Origin: Pyrinomonadaceae bacterium
GTDB lineage: Bacteria > Acidobacteriota > Blastocatellia > Pyrinomonadales > Pyrinomonadaceae
Direction of reading: 5' to 3'
Assembly: GCA_019694345.1 (NCBI GenBank)
Contig: JAIBCA010000143.1
Coordinates: forward strand, 1 to 64,000
DNA: 64,000 nucleotides
Under the pieces are notes generated by a model. It ran no database searches and had not been told where the DNA came from. It saw only the letters and a program-made list of their open reading frames with translations. How positions within the stretch are numbered: the first letter of the stretch is position 1; each line of letters opens with the position of its first letter. A program made the translations under genes and the position numbers. Below, in pieces: positions 25,398 through 35,044 of this stretch.

Positions 25398-26330
25398 TCA
25401 TTCGGATCTGTCCGCGATCAGTGATGTCGAACCATTGTTTGCGTCCGCTGTTGGCGAGACCGAACGCTTCCGAAAGATGATCAGTCCGATGCTGCCAATG
25501 ATCAAAATTCCGCCGAGACCGGTCTGCGGCGGCAGCTTTTCGCCAAGAACGATCCACCCGATGACGACGGCGAGCAGCGGAGTGACGAGCGATATCATCA
25601 TCGCCTTGGTCGATTCGACCCGTCCGAGCAGCCAGTAATACAACCAAAATGCCGCGATCGTGCCCATGAGCGAAAGATAGAGCACGCAGGCGACGGCCCG
25701 CCAGCTCCAATTGTAGGTTGTCGGGTTACCCTCGGATACCAGACTGTAAACAATGATCGCAGGGAGGCCGCAGAGCATCTGGCACAAAAGCAATGCCGCG
25801 GGATGAAAGGCACCGCCTTTCGCCTTGACCAAAATAGACGCCTGTGCCGCTGCGTACGACCCCACGACGACACCTACGCAACCGAGGAATGCCATCAGAC
25901 TCTGGACCCGAAGTTGGTCGTAAAAGATGACTCCGACACCGACGATACCGACGATGACCGCTATTACCTTGATCCGTGTTATTCGTTCGTTCGGCAGAAA
26001 GATCCACGCCAGTATCAGGCCAAAAACTGTGATCATCGCCTGCAGCACGGCTGCCAGGCCCGAAGTGATGTGCTGTTCGGCCCAAAACACCATGCTGTAA
26101 TTGACCGAGAACTGCAGGATGCCGGTGATGCCGATGATCCGCCATTCGAGCCATGTTCGCGGCAGGCTGATACGCTGGTACGCGACAACGCCGGTCAAAA
26201 TGATGACAGATAGCAGAAAACGCGCAACCGCAAAGGCGATCGGCGGAAGGTCCTCAAGCCCCACCTTGATGAATATCCAGGTCGTTCCCCATATCAGACA
26301 TAATGTCAGCCAAACGATGACGGTTCTCAT
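25398..26330 (-). CDS. DMT-superfamily transporter (EamA)
   Basis: A 310-residue inner-membrane protein with ten predicted helices arranged as two EamA repeats (WGTTWIFIKVGLEDLPPIAFAV opens the first; LSLMGTIAAFWLYYWLL lies in the second). Such carriers export amino acids or metabolites; the substrate is unknown. The C-terminus has a short polar tail. Its ATG overlaps the stop of rsmD by one nucleotide (TAATG), so translation is coupled. Confidence 0.88.
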   Translation of the reverse strand: MRTVIVWLTLCLIWGTTWIFIKVGLEDLPPIAFAVARFLLSVIILTGVVAYQRISLPRTWLEWRIIGITGILQFSVNYSMVFWAEQHITSGLAAVLQAMITVFGLILAWIFLPNERITRIKVIAVIVGIVGVGVIFYDQLRVQSLMAFLGCVGVVVGSYAAAQASILVKAKGGAFHPAALLLCQMLCGLPAIIVYSLVSEGNPTTYNWSWRAVACVLYLSLMGTIAAFWLYYWLLGRVESTKAMMISLVTPLLAVVIGWIVLGEKLPPQTGLGGILIIGSIGLIIFRKRSVSPTADANNGSTSLIADRSE

Positions 26331-26881
26331 TAGTCTCGGGTGTAGAAGCTGAGTGTCGTTTCGCCCTGCTTGAGCATACGCCAGCGGCGAAGCGAGCCGA
26401 CCTCGTCGGGCAAGTGCCTTTTCGAATGATGTTCGGCAACCAGAATGCCGCCCTCGTTGAGCAGTGTCGAATTGTTGCCGAATTCATGTAGTACGATCCC
26501 GTACTCGGCATCATATGGAGGGTCGAAAAAGGCGATGTCCCAACCCACGGTGTGGTCTCGGCCGGCAAAATTCTCAGCGTCGAGGCCGAGAATCTCGGTC
26601 TGACTCTCGGGCACGCCAAGTTTGTCGAGATTCTCTTCGATCAGTGCACAGGCTCTCTTTGACTTGTCAACGAATGTTACAAATTCGACGCCGCGAGAGA
26701 GGGCCTCAATGCCGATCGCCCCTGTTCCGGCGCAAATGTCTAAGAAGCGTGTCTCCTCGTCGATCCGCGGTGCGAGCACATTGAAAAGCGTTTCACGCAA
26801 GCGGTCCGACGTCGGACGTGTTTTGTTATCGGCCGGGCTTTTCAGAACGCGTCCGCCATAAATGCCTGAGATCACTCGCAT
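26330..26881 (-). CDS. rsmD: 16S rRNA (guanine966-N2)-methyltransferase
   Basis: A 183-residue SAM-dependent enzyme methylating G966 in 16S rRNA. It shows the RsmD start MRVISGIYGGR, TRPTSDRLRETLFN, the SAM motif FLDICAGTGAIGIEAL and catalytic FFDPPYDAEY (a DPPY motif for an exocyclic amine). Length is typical. coaD, its frequent neighbour, is absent; the EamA transporter gene is coupled downstream. Confidence 0.95.
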   Translation of the reverse strand: MRVISGIYGGRVLKSPADNKTRPTSDRLRETLFNVLAPRIDEETRFLDICAGTGAIGIEALSRGVEFVTFVDKSKRACALIEENLDKLGVPESQTEILGLDAENFAGRDHTVGWDIAFFDPPYDAEYGIVLHEFGNNSTLLNEGGILVAEHHSKRHLPDEVGSLRRWRMLKQGETTLSFYTRD

Positions 26882-26935
26882 AAATTAAAGTGTAGGGAAA
26901 TCGCTTTGCTTGGGCAATGATGTCGGCAAAAGAGA

Positions 26936-29239
26936 TCAGCCTATTCCGCCGAGTCTTACATATTTGTCGGAAAGCGCGAACTTGGTCATCGCTTTGGTGA
27001 GTTCGGGATCGGGATCGTCGTTCAGAATCCTTTCTGCCTCGGACCGAGCGGCCATCAGGATGTCCAGGTCACGAGCGATATTGCCGATCTTAAAACTCTG
27101 AAGCCCGGATTGGCGTGTGCCGAGGATCTCGCCCTGACCGCGTAACTCAAGGTCTTTTTCGGCTATCTTGAAACCGTCAGATGTTGCCTCCATGATGCCG
27201 AGGCGTTCTTTTGCCACAGCGGTCTTTTTGAAATCTGTGAGCAGCACGCAGAAGCTCTGGTCAACTCCGCGGCCGACACGTCCGCGGAGCTGATGAAGTT
27301 GGGAAAGGCCGAACCGCTCGGCGTGTTCGATGACCATCAATGAAGCATTCGGAACGTCGACCCCGACCTCGATGACCGTCGTCGAAACCAGTATGTCGAG
27401 CCTGCCGGACACGAAGTCACGCATTATCTCGTCCTTTTCGGCGGGCTTCATCCTTCCGTGAAGGAGGCCGACCGTGTACTGCGGAAATTGCTCCAGGCGC
27501 AGTTTGTCATACATTTTCGTGGCCGCCTTCAGGTCGGACTTTTCGGACTCCTCGATAAGCGGATAAACGATGTAAACCTGACGACCGAGCTTTATCTCGC
27601 GTTCGATACCGTGATACACACCGAGCCGCTTGTCCTCACCGACGACGACCGTCTTGACCGGTGTCCGGCCCGGCGGCAGTTCGTCAATGACAGACACATC
27701 CAGATCGCCATAAACGGTCATTGCCAGCGACCTCGGTATCGGCGTCGCTGTCATGACGAGAATGTCAGGATTGAGACCGCTTGCCTTAAGCTGTGCCCGC
27801 TGGAGCACGCCAAAGCGGTGCTGCTCGTCGATCACCGCCAGCCCAAGCCTGTCAAATCTGACCGCGTCCTGAATGATGGCATGCGTGCCGATAACAAGAT
27901 CGATGTCGCCGGCGGCGAGATCGGAGTGGATCTTACGCTTTTGTGCCGCACGAGTGCTGCCGATCAATAATTCGATGCGGTATCCGGTATCTGCGAACAG
28001 CCGTTCCGCATTGCGAAAATGCTGTTCGGCCAATATCTCGGTCGGAGCCATCAGGGCGCTCTGGTAACCGTTTTCCATCACGGCGAAGATAGCCAACAGC
28101 GCTACGATCGTTTTACCGCTGCCGACGTCTCCCTGGATCAGGCGATTCATCGGAATGTCTGATTTGAGGTCGGCGAAGATCTCGCCCACGACGCGTTTCT
28201 GTGCGCCCGTAAGAGCGAAAGGCAGGATATTCTTTAGCCTTTCACGAGTGCCCTCGCCGATCTCGATGACCGGGCCTTTCGGTTCATGCCGGCGTTTGCC
28301 TCGAAGCAGTTGCATCGAGAACGAAAGCCAGAAAAACTCTTCGAAGATCAATCGACGGTGTGCTGCACTTCGAAACATCTCGTAATCTGCGATGGATGAG
28401 TTCTCGGGTGGAAAGTGTATCTCGGCCAGGGCATCGGCCCGCCTGATCAGCCGGTGCCGTTCGCAAAGGCTTGCCGGCAATGGGTCAGCGACCGAGTCAC
28501 GGTCAAGTCTGTCGAGCGTACTGTGTATTATCTCCCGCAGCCGTTTGGTATGAAACGGCCCGAGCTTTCGATATACCGGAACACGGCGGGCGGTGTGGAC
28601 GGTCTCAAATTCCGGGCTGGCGATGTCCTCTTCGAGCTCGTCGTTCTCGTTCGGCGTCCGTTTTACGGCCTTGGCCTTCGGAACGGTGCCGGCAAAGAGG
28701 CCGGTGTCGGCAGCGGGAAGTATTTCGAGCTCGTCGGGCTTTGCAAGCTTTAACGCGAATGTGCCCTTACGGTCGTCAAACTCCCAGAGCCCGTAAGCGA
28801 CGAACCGTGTCCCGCGGGCAAATCGCTCGGTGTAATATTCAAGTATCGACCTGGCATTGCGGCCGGAAATGAACCACTTGACGACTACCGGCTTAAACCG
28901 CCGCTCGGCATCGCCGCCCGTGATCTCAAAGATAAAAAGCGGCGGCTTTCGCGGGTCGCGATCGCGACCGACCTGCTTGCCGCCCGATCCGCGAACATAT
29001 ATTTCAACCGCCGCCTCCATTCCTTCTTTGAGCTTATCGATCGCGATAAAATTCGAACGGTCCTCGTAGCGGGCCGGAAAATAATTAAGGAGGTCTTCAA
29101 CGGTTGCCGAATTGACGTCAGGCCTGGAAGCGATGCCGGCAACGGCGACGGCGAGTTTGCGGGCCATCGGTCCCGATAATCTGGCGACGCCGTATTGATC
29201 GAGTTCGATCAGCTGAGTTGTGATTGCCAGCGATCTCAT
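26936..29239 (-). CDS. recG: ATP-dependent DNA helicase RecG
   Basis: A 767-residue helicase that remodels stalled replication forks and Holliday junctions. An OB-type wedge domain occupies about 60-230. The motor has Walker A GDVGSGKTIVALLA, the RecG-type DEQH box (VIDEQHRFG), TATPIPRSL, and C-terminal TTVIEVGVDVPNA and QLRGRVGRG. Slightly longer than E. coli RecG (693) owing to an N-terminal extension and an acidic insert around 195-215. It precedes the queuosine transporter gene's 3' end by 13 nt. Confidence 0.97.
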   Translation of the reverse strand: MRSLAITTQLIELDQYGVARLSGPMARKLAVAVAGIASRPDVNSATVEDLLNYFPARYEDRSNFIAIDKLKEGMEAAVEIYVRGSGGKQVGRDRDPRKPPLFIFEITGGDAERRFKPVVVKWFISGRNARSILEYYTERFARGTRFVAYGLWEFDDRKGTFALKLAKPDELEILPAADTGLFAGTVPKAKAVKRTPNENDELEEDIASPEFETVHTARRVPVYRKLGPFHTKRLREIIHSTLDRLDRDSVADPLPASLCERHRLIRRADALAEIHFPPENSSIADYEMFRSAAHRRLIFEEFFWLSFSMQLLRGKRRHEPKGPVIEIGEGTRERLKNILPFALTGAQKRVVGEIFADLKSDIPMNRLIQGDVGSGKTIVALLAIFAVMENGYQSALMAPTEILAEQHFRNAERLFADTGYRIELLIGSTRAAQKRKIHSDLAAGDIDLVIGTHAIIQDAVRFDRLGLAVIDEQHRFGVLQRAQLKASGLNPDILVMTATPIPRSLAMTVYGDLDVSVIDELPPGRTPVKTVVVGEDKRLGVYHGIEREIKLGRQVYIVYPLIEESEKSDLKAATKMYDKLRLEQFPQYTVGLLHGRMKPAEKDEIMRDFVSGRLDILVSTTVIEVGVDVPNASLMVIEHAERFGLSQLHQLRGRVGRGVDQSFCVLLTDFKKTAVAKERLGIMEATSDGFKIAEKDLELRGQGEILGTRQSGLQSFKIGNIARDLDILMAARSEAERILNDDPDPELTKAMTKFALSDKYVRLGGIG

Positions 29240-29252
29240 TTGACGTCTTTTT

Positions 29253-29957
29253 CTACGTTCTCAGGGAGAACGGGTTAAAGTCCGTATCGCGGTCGAAATG
29301 ATCTTCGTGTTCGGATCGCTTCAAAAAGCTTACGATCTTGTATGTGACCGGTGTCGCGATCACCTCCCAAAATACCTTCAGGAAATAATTGCCGATCATT
29401 ACCGACACTACTTGTTCATTTGACCACGTGCCCAAAAAGGCGATCGGATAAAATATCAGACTATCGACCGCCTCGCCGGCGAATGTCGAACCGATCGTCC
29501 GCATCCATAGGTACTTTCCCGCCGTTGCGAGCTTCATTTTGGCAAGAACGTACGAATTTACGAACTCACCCGCCCAGAATGCAAATAAAGAGGCTGCGAC
29601 GATCCGCCAGGTCTGGCCGAAGATCAGTTCCACCGCCAGCTGAGACTCCGGCGACATCGTTCTGGCCGCCGGCAGGGAAGTCACAACATACGACATCAGC
29701 GACGCGAAGATAAGGGCCCCGAAACCGGCCCAGATGACCTTTCGCGAACGGGCATAGCCGTACACCTCGGTCAGAATATCGCCGAAAAGGTAACTTAGAG
29801 GAAAAAAGAGAACGCCGGTGCCGTAGATATATTCACCGTAAACCGGCAGGTTGACCGAAGAGACCTTATGGACCCCGATCAAATTAGAGCACAGCAACAC
29901 CGCGACGAATGCGGCCATGATCAGATCAAAGTACTTGAATTGGCGGGCCTGTGTCAT
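29253..29957 (-). CDS. Queuosine precursor transporter (YhhQ/VUT family)
   Basis: A 234-residue inner-membrane protein with six helices, matching the ECF-like VUT1/YhhQ family that imports preQ0/preQ1. Family features include FFPLSYLFGDILTEVYGYARSRKVIW, FAFWAGEFVNSY and RTIGSTFAGEAVDSLIFYP. E. coli YhhQ has this role by experiment; here it is inferred. It lies directly after the rpsT terminator and 13 nt before recG. Confidence 0.92.
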   Translation of the reverse strand: MTQARQFKYFDLIMAAFVAVLLCSNLIGVHKVSSVNLPVYGEYIYGTGVLFFPLSYLFGDILTEVYGYARSRKVIWAGFGALIFASLMSYVVTSLPAARTMSPESQLAVELIFGQTWRIVAASLFAFWAGEFVNSYVLAKMKLATAGKYLWMRTIGSTFAGEAVDSLIFYPIAFLGTWSNEQVVSVMIGNYFLKVFWEVIATPVTYKIVSFLKRSEHEDHFDRDTDFNPFSLRT

Positions 29958-29972
29958 TCGACAAATTGTAAC

Positions 29973-30009
29973 AAAAAAAGGAAGCAGGCCCGACTCTAGG
30001 CCCGCTTCC
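29973..30009 (-). terminator. Intrinsic terminator after rpsT
   Basis: On the minus strand an 11-bp stem (30009-29999 with 29990-29980, one G-U pair) and an 8-nt loop are followed by seven T residues. It ends the rpsT transcript just upstream of the transporter gene. Confidence 0.9.
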
Positions 30010-30048
30010 TAATGCAAAAGACGCAAATTACGCGTTTTCAGTAATAAC

Positions 30049-30312
30049 TTACGCCAATTTGTTGACGTGCTTGGTCAGCCGCGATTTGTAACGGGCTGCC
30101 GTATTTTTGTGAATGATGCCTTTGTTCACCGCTTTGTCGATGAGCGAAACCGTCGGGAAAAGAAGCTCGGTACTTGCCGCCTTATCGTGTGCGGCAACGG
30201 CTCCGCGAAGCTTTTTGATCGACGTGCGCAACTTGCTGCGATTGCTGCGGTTGATCTCGTTACGTTTTGCATTCTGTCGAACGCGTTTCTCTGCAGATTT
30301 ATGATTAGCCAT
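30049..30312 (-). CDS. rpsT: 30S ribosomal protein S20
   Basis: An 87-residue, very basic, helical ribosomal protein binding 16S rRNA. The start MANHKSAEKRVRQNAKR and the ending HKNTAARYKSRLTKHVNKL are diagnostic. It has a near-perfect promoter (30345-30373) and a strong terminator, so it is a single-gene unit. A modest GGAAA site precedes the ATG. Confidence 0.97.
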   Translation of the reverse strand: MANHKSAEKRVRQNAKRNEINRSNRSKLRTSIKKLRGAVAAHDKAASTELLFPTVSLIDKAVNKGIIHKNTAARYKSRLTKHVNKLA

Positions 30313-30344
30313 CGTTATTTCCAGTCAGTTAAGACAAACTCCAA

Positions 30345-30373
30345 ATTGTAATGGGCGGACAGGGATTTGTCAA
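30345..30373 (-). promoter_or_regulatory. Strong sigma-70 promoter of rpsT
   Basis: On the minus strand TTGACA (30373-30368), exactly 17 nt, TACAAT (30350-30345). Initiation near 30338 gives a ~26-nt leader. This is the best promoter match in the window. Confidence 0.8.
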
Positions 30374-30395
30374 CTGTGGACATACAAGCTGCAGC

Positions 30396-31205
30396 CTACT
30401 TCTCGAACCTCAGGGCAAGGCTGTGCATGATATCGACAAACAGGGCAACGATCGGTGGGTACATAAAGAACTCGGGCTCAAATTCGGTTGAAAACATTTC
30501 CGGATATACCCTGGCCATGAATGTCGTTTGTGTCCCGATCACGTAACCGATGCCGAGGCACACGAGAAATCCGGCAATTAGGACGCCAACCGCCGCTATT
30601 CGCGAAAACGGTTTGGCCTGTTTTTCAGCCCCGTCGAGGATCGAGTCGTGAATATTGTCTTCGGCGTCGGTGTACCGGACGAAGCCGTCTCGAGCCCGGC
30701 CCCCAAGATGGATCAGCCCAATAACGAAGAGCGAGACCATTATTATCTTGCCGATGACGCCCGTCGAGATGAATATCATCGGCCTGAGGGCCGTAGACAT
30801 CGCGGCCGCGATGTACAGGCCGACTATCGGATAAACCACTCGCTGAAACGCAAGTGCTTCGAGCCTCTCTTCAGCTAGCATTCGGTCGATGATGTCGTTA
30901 TACCGCTTTTCGTACACCATCTGACGCCAACGCCGGGCGTGGCGATTCTCGGAGGTAAAAAGGCTGTCGTCACCGCTCGTGCCGCTGTATTGAATATCGA
31001 GCAGCCGACGATCATAGAGAGCACGATCCTTCGGGTTACCGAGAACCTCGTATGCCTCGGCTATGGCGGCGAATTTAAGTGCCGTTTCTTCCGACCCCGC
31101 ATTTTTATCAGGATGAAGCTGCCGAGCCAAACGCCGATACGCCGACTTGATTTCGGCCTTGGACGCCTTGGGCGAGACTTTCAGAATGTCGTAATAATTG
31201 ACCAT
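30396..31205 (-). CDS. Membrane-bound J-domain protein
   Basis: A 269-residue protein with an N-terminal J domain ([20 protein letters not shown], then the essential HPD in RQLHPDKN) at residues 1-70, which would stimulate a DnaK-type ATPase. No Gly/Phe or zinc domain follows. Four hydrophobic segments occur at about 125-145, 147-170, 205-230 and near 250, so it is a membrane-anchored specialised co-chaperone. The ATG at 31205 starts right before the J domain; an upstream in-frame start adds a stretch that looks like spacer. Confidence 0.85.
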   Translation of the reverse strand: MVNYYDILKVSPKASKAEIKSAYRRLARQLHPDKNAGSEETALKFAAIAEAYEVLGNPKDRALYDRRLLDIQYSGTSGDDSLFTSENRHARRWRQMVYEKRYNDIIDRMLAEERLEALAFQRVVYPIVGLYIAAAMSTALRPMIFISTGVIGKIIMVSLFVIGLIHLGGRARDGFVRYTDAEDNIHDSILDGAEKQAKPFSRIAAVGVLIAGFLVCLGIGYVIGTQTTFMARVYPEMFSTEFEPEFFMYPPIVALFVDIMHSLALRFEK

Positions 31206-31300
31206 CAGACCGAGCGGGACCGCAGATAACAATTTTGCCGCAAGAGCGACCGAAACTGTCGCGAAAAGCAAATTGTATCACGACCAAACAAGAGAATTGG

Positions 31301-31771
31301 TCACCGCGTGTCTAAATCGTCGATCTGGAGGGCGATCGGGAACGCTCCGGACGCTTTTACCAGATCGACCACGCGTGCTACCTTGCCATACTCCAGTGAC
31401 TTCGGAGCCTTGATGAAGACAGTCCGCTCAATACGGTCAGAATACGGGCGGTCTGCATCGTCAGCATGGCTCTCGGACAGCGAACCGTTAGCGATCCGGG
31501 CGTCAAATATCTCTCGCAAACGGCCTGCCAGCAGAGAAGGCTCGTCAATAGTGCCGAGCCCCGACTCTTTGTTGAGCACGAGGCTGCCATTGCGGTCAAC
31601 GATCACCACAAGTGTGTCGGGATGCGGCAAAACCTCACCTCGATCGCGGCGTTCGGCCGGCACCTTTGCCTTGAAGCCGCTCGGCCGAATGGGTGTAACT
31701 ACCATGAAAATGATCAGAAGCACGAGCAGGACATCGATCAGCGGCGTGACGTTGATGGTTGGACGAGCCAT
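31301..31771 (-). CDS. ExbD/TolR-family protein, orphan
   Basis: A 156-residue inner-membrane protein with the ExbD start INVTPLIDVLLVLLIIFMV, whose Asp in the single helix is the proton-conducting residue, and a periplasmic C-terminal domain ending FIKAPKSLEYGKVARVVDLVKASG. A GGAGG site precedes the ATG. No ExbB/TolQ or TonB gene is adjacent, so it must pair with a distant motor. The periplasmic domain carries an extra Ser/Asp-rich loop (about 95-115). It follows pabB by 70 nt. Confidence 0.88.
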   Translation of the reverse strand: MARPTINVTPLIDVLLVLLIIFMVVTPIRPSGFKAKVPAERRDRGEVLPHPDTLVVIVDRNGSLVLNKESGLGTIDEPSLLAGRLREIFDARIANGSLSESHADDADRPYSDRIERTVFIKAPKSLEYGKVARVVDLVKASGAFPIALQIDDLDTR

Positions 31772-31841
31772 TGGATTCCTCCTTCAAGAAGCGTTGATGA
31801 AGGGATAGACACCAAACTGTTGGGAATTGTTCCCGAAATTC

Positions 31842-33143
31842 TCAATTGGCGACAAACTCTGCGCCGAGAGCGTCGAGTAAGGCGGCGGCCTTGGTCAATG
31901 TTTCCAGGTACTCGCTTTCGGGGTCACTGTCGATGACGATACCGCCGCCAACATTGAATGTGGCAATGTGGTGTCGAATGACCATCGTGCGGATGGCAAC
32001 ACTCAGATCCATGCCGGCCGGCAATCCGAACGAATCGTCGGGTACGCTGTAGCCGATCGCACCCATCGAGAGGCCGCGTGGGTCGGGTTCGATGTTGTCG
32101 ATTATTTTCATCGTGCTAATCTTCGGAGCTCCGGTGATCGATCCACAGGGAAACAAAGCCCTAAGAATATCGGACGGAAGGATGCCGCGGCGGAGCTTTC
32201 CGGAGACGGTAGAAACCAGATGAAACAACGACGGATGTTCCTCAAGGTCGCATATCTTTTCGGCGGTCACGCTGCCGAACTCGCAGATCCGGCCGATGTC
32301 GTTTCGCATCAGGTCAACGATCATCGTGTTTTCAGCCCGATCCTTAGAGCTTTCGAGCAAGTCGCGTCTCATCTCGGCATCTTCTGCCGGGTTGGCTCCG
32401 CGCGGCCGGGTGCCTTTGATGGGCGAGGTCGTGATCTTTCGGTCGAGGCTCGTCATTCGAAAAAATCGTTCGGGTGAGCCCGAGACCACCGCCGAGTCAC
32501 CCCGGGTAAAAAGCGCCGCGAACGGTGCCGGATGTCGGCTTCGGAGCCTGCTGAAGATCATCTGAGGCGAAGTGGTCTCGGGCAACCGGCACCGCAGGCG
32601 ATGCGTAAGATTTGCCTGATATGTGTCGCCATCGCGAATGTTCTCGCGTACGGATTCGACGGCCCTGAGGTATTCGGCCCTTGTCATATTCGACCGGGCG
32701 GTACAACTCTCGGCGGCAGCGATTCCGGCGTCAAGGCAAACGGAAGTCAAAAGTTCGGCCCGCTTCTCATTGCCGGCGAGCGTCGTCCGTCCGGTGTCGT
32801 AATCGTGGATGACCAACGCATCGAAACGAGCAATAAAGATATCCGGTTCATTCACCTCGGGCTGTTCGGACGCAAGGCCCTGAAGTTTGAGGCCGAGGCC
32901 GTATGAGATGGTAAAAAACGAAATAAGGCCCGGTTCAGCGAGCGAGCGATCAAGGCGATCCAGAGTTTCGTCAACCGACGGCCAGGTCATCGGTAACGCG
33001 TCATGCAAGCCGATACCCGCGATAAGCAAATGCGAGCCGAGATGGCCGACGCCGCAACTGTCGAGGATACAAACCACATCGGATCTGGACAGCGACAGCA
33101 ACGCCGCTATGAGTTCGTCGGCGGTTATATCCAGATCGAGCAT
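31842..33143 (-). CDS. pabB: Aminodeoxychorismate synthase component I
   Basis: A 433-residue enzyme aminating chorismate to 4-amino-4-deoxychorismate for folate synthesis. The chorismate-binding domain shows PIKGTRPRGA (with the nucleophilic-type Lys of PabB), ENTMIVDLMRNDIGRI and CGSITGAPK. The N-terminal half (about 1-140) is the more variable TrpE/PabB N-lobe. I chose the ATG at 33143 rather than a TTG 24 nt upstream. No pabA or pabC gene is adjacent. Confidence 0.93.
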   Translation of the reverse strand: MLDLDITADELIAALLSLSRSDVVCILDSCGVGHLGSHLLIAGIGLHDALPMTWPSVDETLDRLDRSLAEPGLISFFTISYGLGLKLQGLASEQPEVNEPDIFIARFDALVIHDYDTGRTTLAGNEKRAELLTSVCLDAGIAAAESCTARSNMTRAEYLRAVESVRENIRDGDTYQANLTHRLRCRLPETTSPQMIFSRLRSRHPAPFAALFTRGDSAVVSGSPERFFRMTSLDRKITTSPIKGTRPRGANPAEDAEMRRDLLESSKDRAENTMIVDLMRNDIGRICEFGSVTAEKICDLEEHPSLFHLVSTVSGKLRRGILPSDILRALFPCGSITGAPKISTMKIIDNIEPDPRGLSMGAIGYSVPDDSFGLPAGMDLSVAIRTMVIRHHIATFNVGGGIVIDSDPESEYLETLTKAAALLDALGAEFVAN

Positions 33144-33197
33144 ACGGCTGATTTTATCACGTAACAAAATTTCACTCTGCGCCTATTTTCGCGTAAG

Positions 33198-34697
33198 ATG
33201 ATGCCAGTCCAAAAGTCAAAAGATATGAACTCTGAGATCAACGAACGGCATACTCTTATCCGCGGCCTTGGCCTGATCGCCGCAATTTCGGTCATTATCG
33301 GCAATGTGATCGGCACAGGCGTTTTTCTAAAGGCACGCGTTATGACCTGTAACGTGGGCAGCCCAACCTGGGTTTTGATCGCCTGGATCGCGGCGGGACT
33401 GCTGTCGCTCGCCGGGGCGTTGACCTACGCGGAACTGACGGCGATGAAGCCGCACGCCGCCGGGCCGTACGTCTTTCTTCGCGATTCGTACGGCCGGCTC
33501 TCGAGTTTTCTTTTCGGCTGGATGCAGATGTTCATTGCCCGCACAGGTGCGCAAGCCTCGGTCGCGGTGGTGTTTGCGATCGCACTTAACGATTATCTGG
33601 ACGGCGGCCTCAAACAGACGCTTTTCAAGACGACCATCATCGGGTATGACTACGAAGTCACGTCGCTGCAGATCATTGCCGTCGTAATTATCGCCATATT
33701 TACGACGCTTAACTGCCTGTCAGTTAGCCTCAGCGGCCAGATCGCGACCGCGTTGACCGCAATTAAGATCGGTCTTGTAATATTTGTCGGTCTCGGCGCT
33801 TTTGTTTTTGTGACGGGCGGGAGTTTTGCCAATTTCTCTCTGGCAAGTACATCCGGCACATGCGAGGGTGTTGCCGACGCCGTCCGTTATGGTTCCGGCG
33901 AATATACATTTCTCGCGGGGTTCGCAGCGGCTATGCTCGCGGCACTTTGGGGCTATGATGGTTGGGACAACCTCTCTTTCGTCGCCGGCGAGGTCAAGAA
34001 CCCGAACCGTAACATTCCGATCGCCATCATTGGCAGCGTTTTACTGGTGATCTTCCTCTATGTGGCGGTGCACGTCGCGTATTTTTATATCCTCGATCCG
34101 ACATCGATCGCCTCGGTCTCAAAGAGTTCGAGCGTCGCGAAGGTCGTGGTAAGTAAATTTTTCGGCGGCGATGCAGCGAGTCTCGGGACGGGCATTGCGG
34201 TCGCGGTCTTTACGGTCGGCCTGATGTTGTCGTCACTTGGCACGCTTCACACGTCGATCTTGAGTGCGTCACGAATACCTTACGCAATGGCTGAGGACGG
34301 CCTGATGTTCAAGGGTTTCTCGAAGGTCTCGGTAAATGCGGTGCCTATCAACGGCGTCCTGTTTCAAGGCGTTTGGGCCAGCATTCTTGCTCTTTCCGGA
34401 TCGTTCGACACCCTTACCGATTACGTAATTTTTGGTTCGTGGCTGTTTTACGCGCTCATCACGTCCTCGATATTCATATTTCGTAAGAGGCATCCCGAGA
34501 TCGAGCGTCCGTACAGGGCGTTTGGATATCCGGTCGTTCCGGTCGTGTTTTTGCTGGTTGCAGGCTGGCTGCTCGTGACCACGGTGATCAGTACGCCGAC
34601 CCAGTCTCTGGCCGGGATCGTACTCATCATTCTGGGAATGCCGGTCTATTACTACTTAGTAAATAAAGGGAGACAGGCGGCAGATAATGCCGAATAG
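33198..34697 (+). CDS. APC-family amino acid permease
   Basis: A 499-residue inner-membrane carrier with about 12 helices. Residues from 20 on show IGNVIGTGVFLKAR, the glycine-rich unwound helix 1 that binds substrate in APC carriers, and LTYAELTAMKPHAAGPYVFLRDSYG in helix 2-3. The sequence resembles LAT-like or basic amino-acid/polyamine carriers. A C-terminal RKRHPEIERPYRAFGYP loop is typical. It is divergent from pabB and followed after 11 nt by a PilZ gene. Substrate not determinable. Confidence 0.9.
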   Translation: MMPVQKSKDMNSEINERHTLIRGLGLIAAISVIIGNVIGTGVFLKARVMTCNVGSPTWVLIAWIAAGLLSLAGALTYAELTAMKPHAAGPYVFLRDSYGRLSSFLFGWMQMFIARTGAQASVAVVFAIALNDYLDGGLKQTLFKTTIIGYDYEVTSLQIIAVVIIAIFTTLNCLSVSLSGQIATALTAIKIGLVIFVGLGAFVFVTGGSFANFSLASTSGTCEGVADAVRYGSGEYTFLAGFAAAMLAALWGYDGWDNLSFVAGEVKNPNRNIPIAIIGSVLLVIFLYVAVHVAYFYILDPTSIASVSKSSSVAKVVVSKFFGGDAASLGTGIAVAVFTVGLMLSSLGTLHTSILSASRIPYAMAEDGLMFKGFSKVSVNAVPINGVLFQGVWASILALSGSFDTLTDYVIFGSWLFYALITSSIFIFRKRHPEIERPYRAFGYPVVPVVFLLVAGWLLVTTVISTPTQSLAGIVLIILGMPVYYYLVNKGRQAADNAE

Positions 34698-34708
34698 AAA
34701 AGGAACCG

Positions 34709-35044
34709 ATGTCTAATTACGACCGACGAAGCGGCTCAGAGCGTCGCGCGACAAACAGATATCCAGTTGAGGTCGAAATCGAGTGGCAAACCACCGGCGA
34801 GCGGCAGACGGGGACCTTGAGTGACGTCAGTTTTGATGGATGCTTCATTCTCGGGTCTGGCGAGGTCGAGGACGGCGATCACGTACTTATATTCATACCG
34901 CTTGCCGACGGGATGAAGGTGCAGTTTACGGGAGCTGTGGCAAATCACGTTTTCGAGATCGGATTCGGCGTGAAGTTCGACCGGCTCTCCGCGGCCCAAC
35001 GCGAGGTTCTCGTTGGGCTTGTCCGCCCAAAAGACGAGGCCTAG
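34709..35044 (+). CDS. PilZ-domain protein
   Basis: A 111-residue stand-alone PilZ domain, a likely cyclic-di-GMP receptor. Both ligand motifs are present: R13-x3-R17 (RATNR) and D39-x-S41-x2-G44 (DVSFDG). The remaining residues fit the six-stranded barrel. It starts 11 nt after the permease gene and so is likely co-transcribed. Its TAG stop is embedded in a CTAG shared with the convergent murE stop. Confidence 0.85.
   Translation: MSNYDRRSGSERRATNRYPVEVEIEWQTTGERQTGTLSDVSFDGCFILGSGEVEDGDHVLIFIPLADGMKVQFTGAVANHVFEIGFGVKFDRLSAAQREVLVGLVRPKDEA

Noticed and set aside
35041-35044. CTAG shared by the stops of the PilZ gene and murE
   Set aside because: A compact convergent overlap, probably of no functional meaning.
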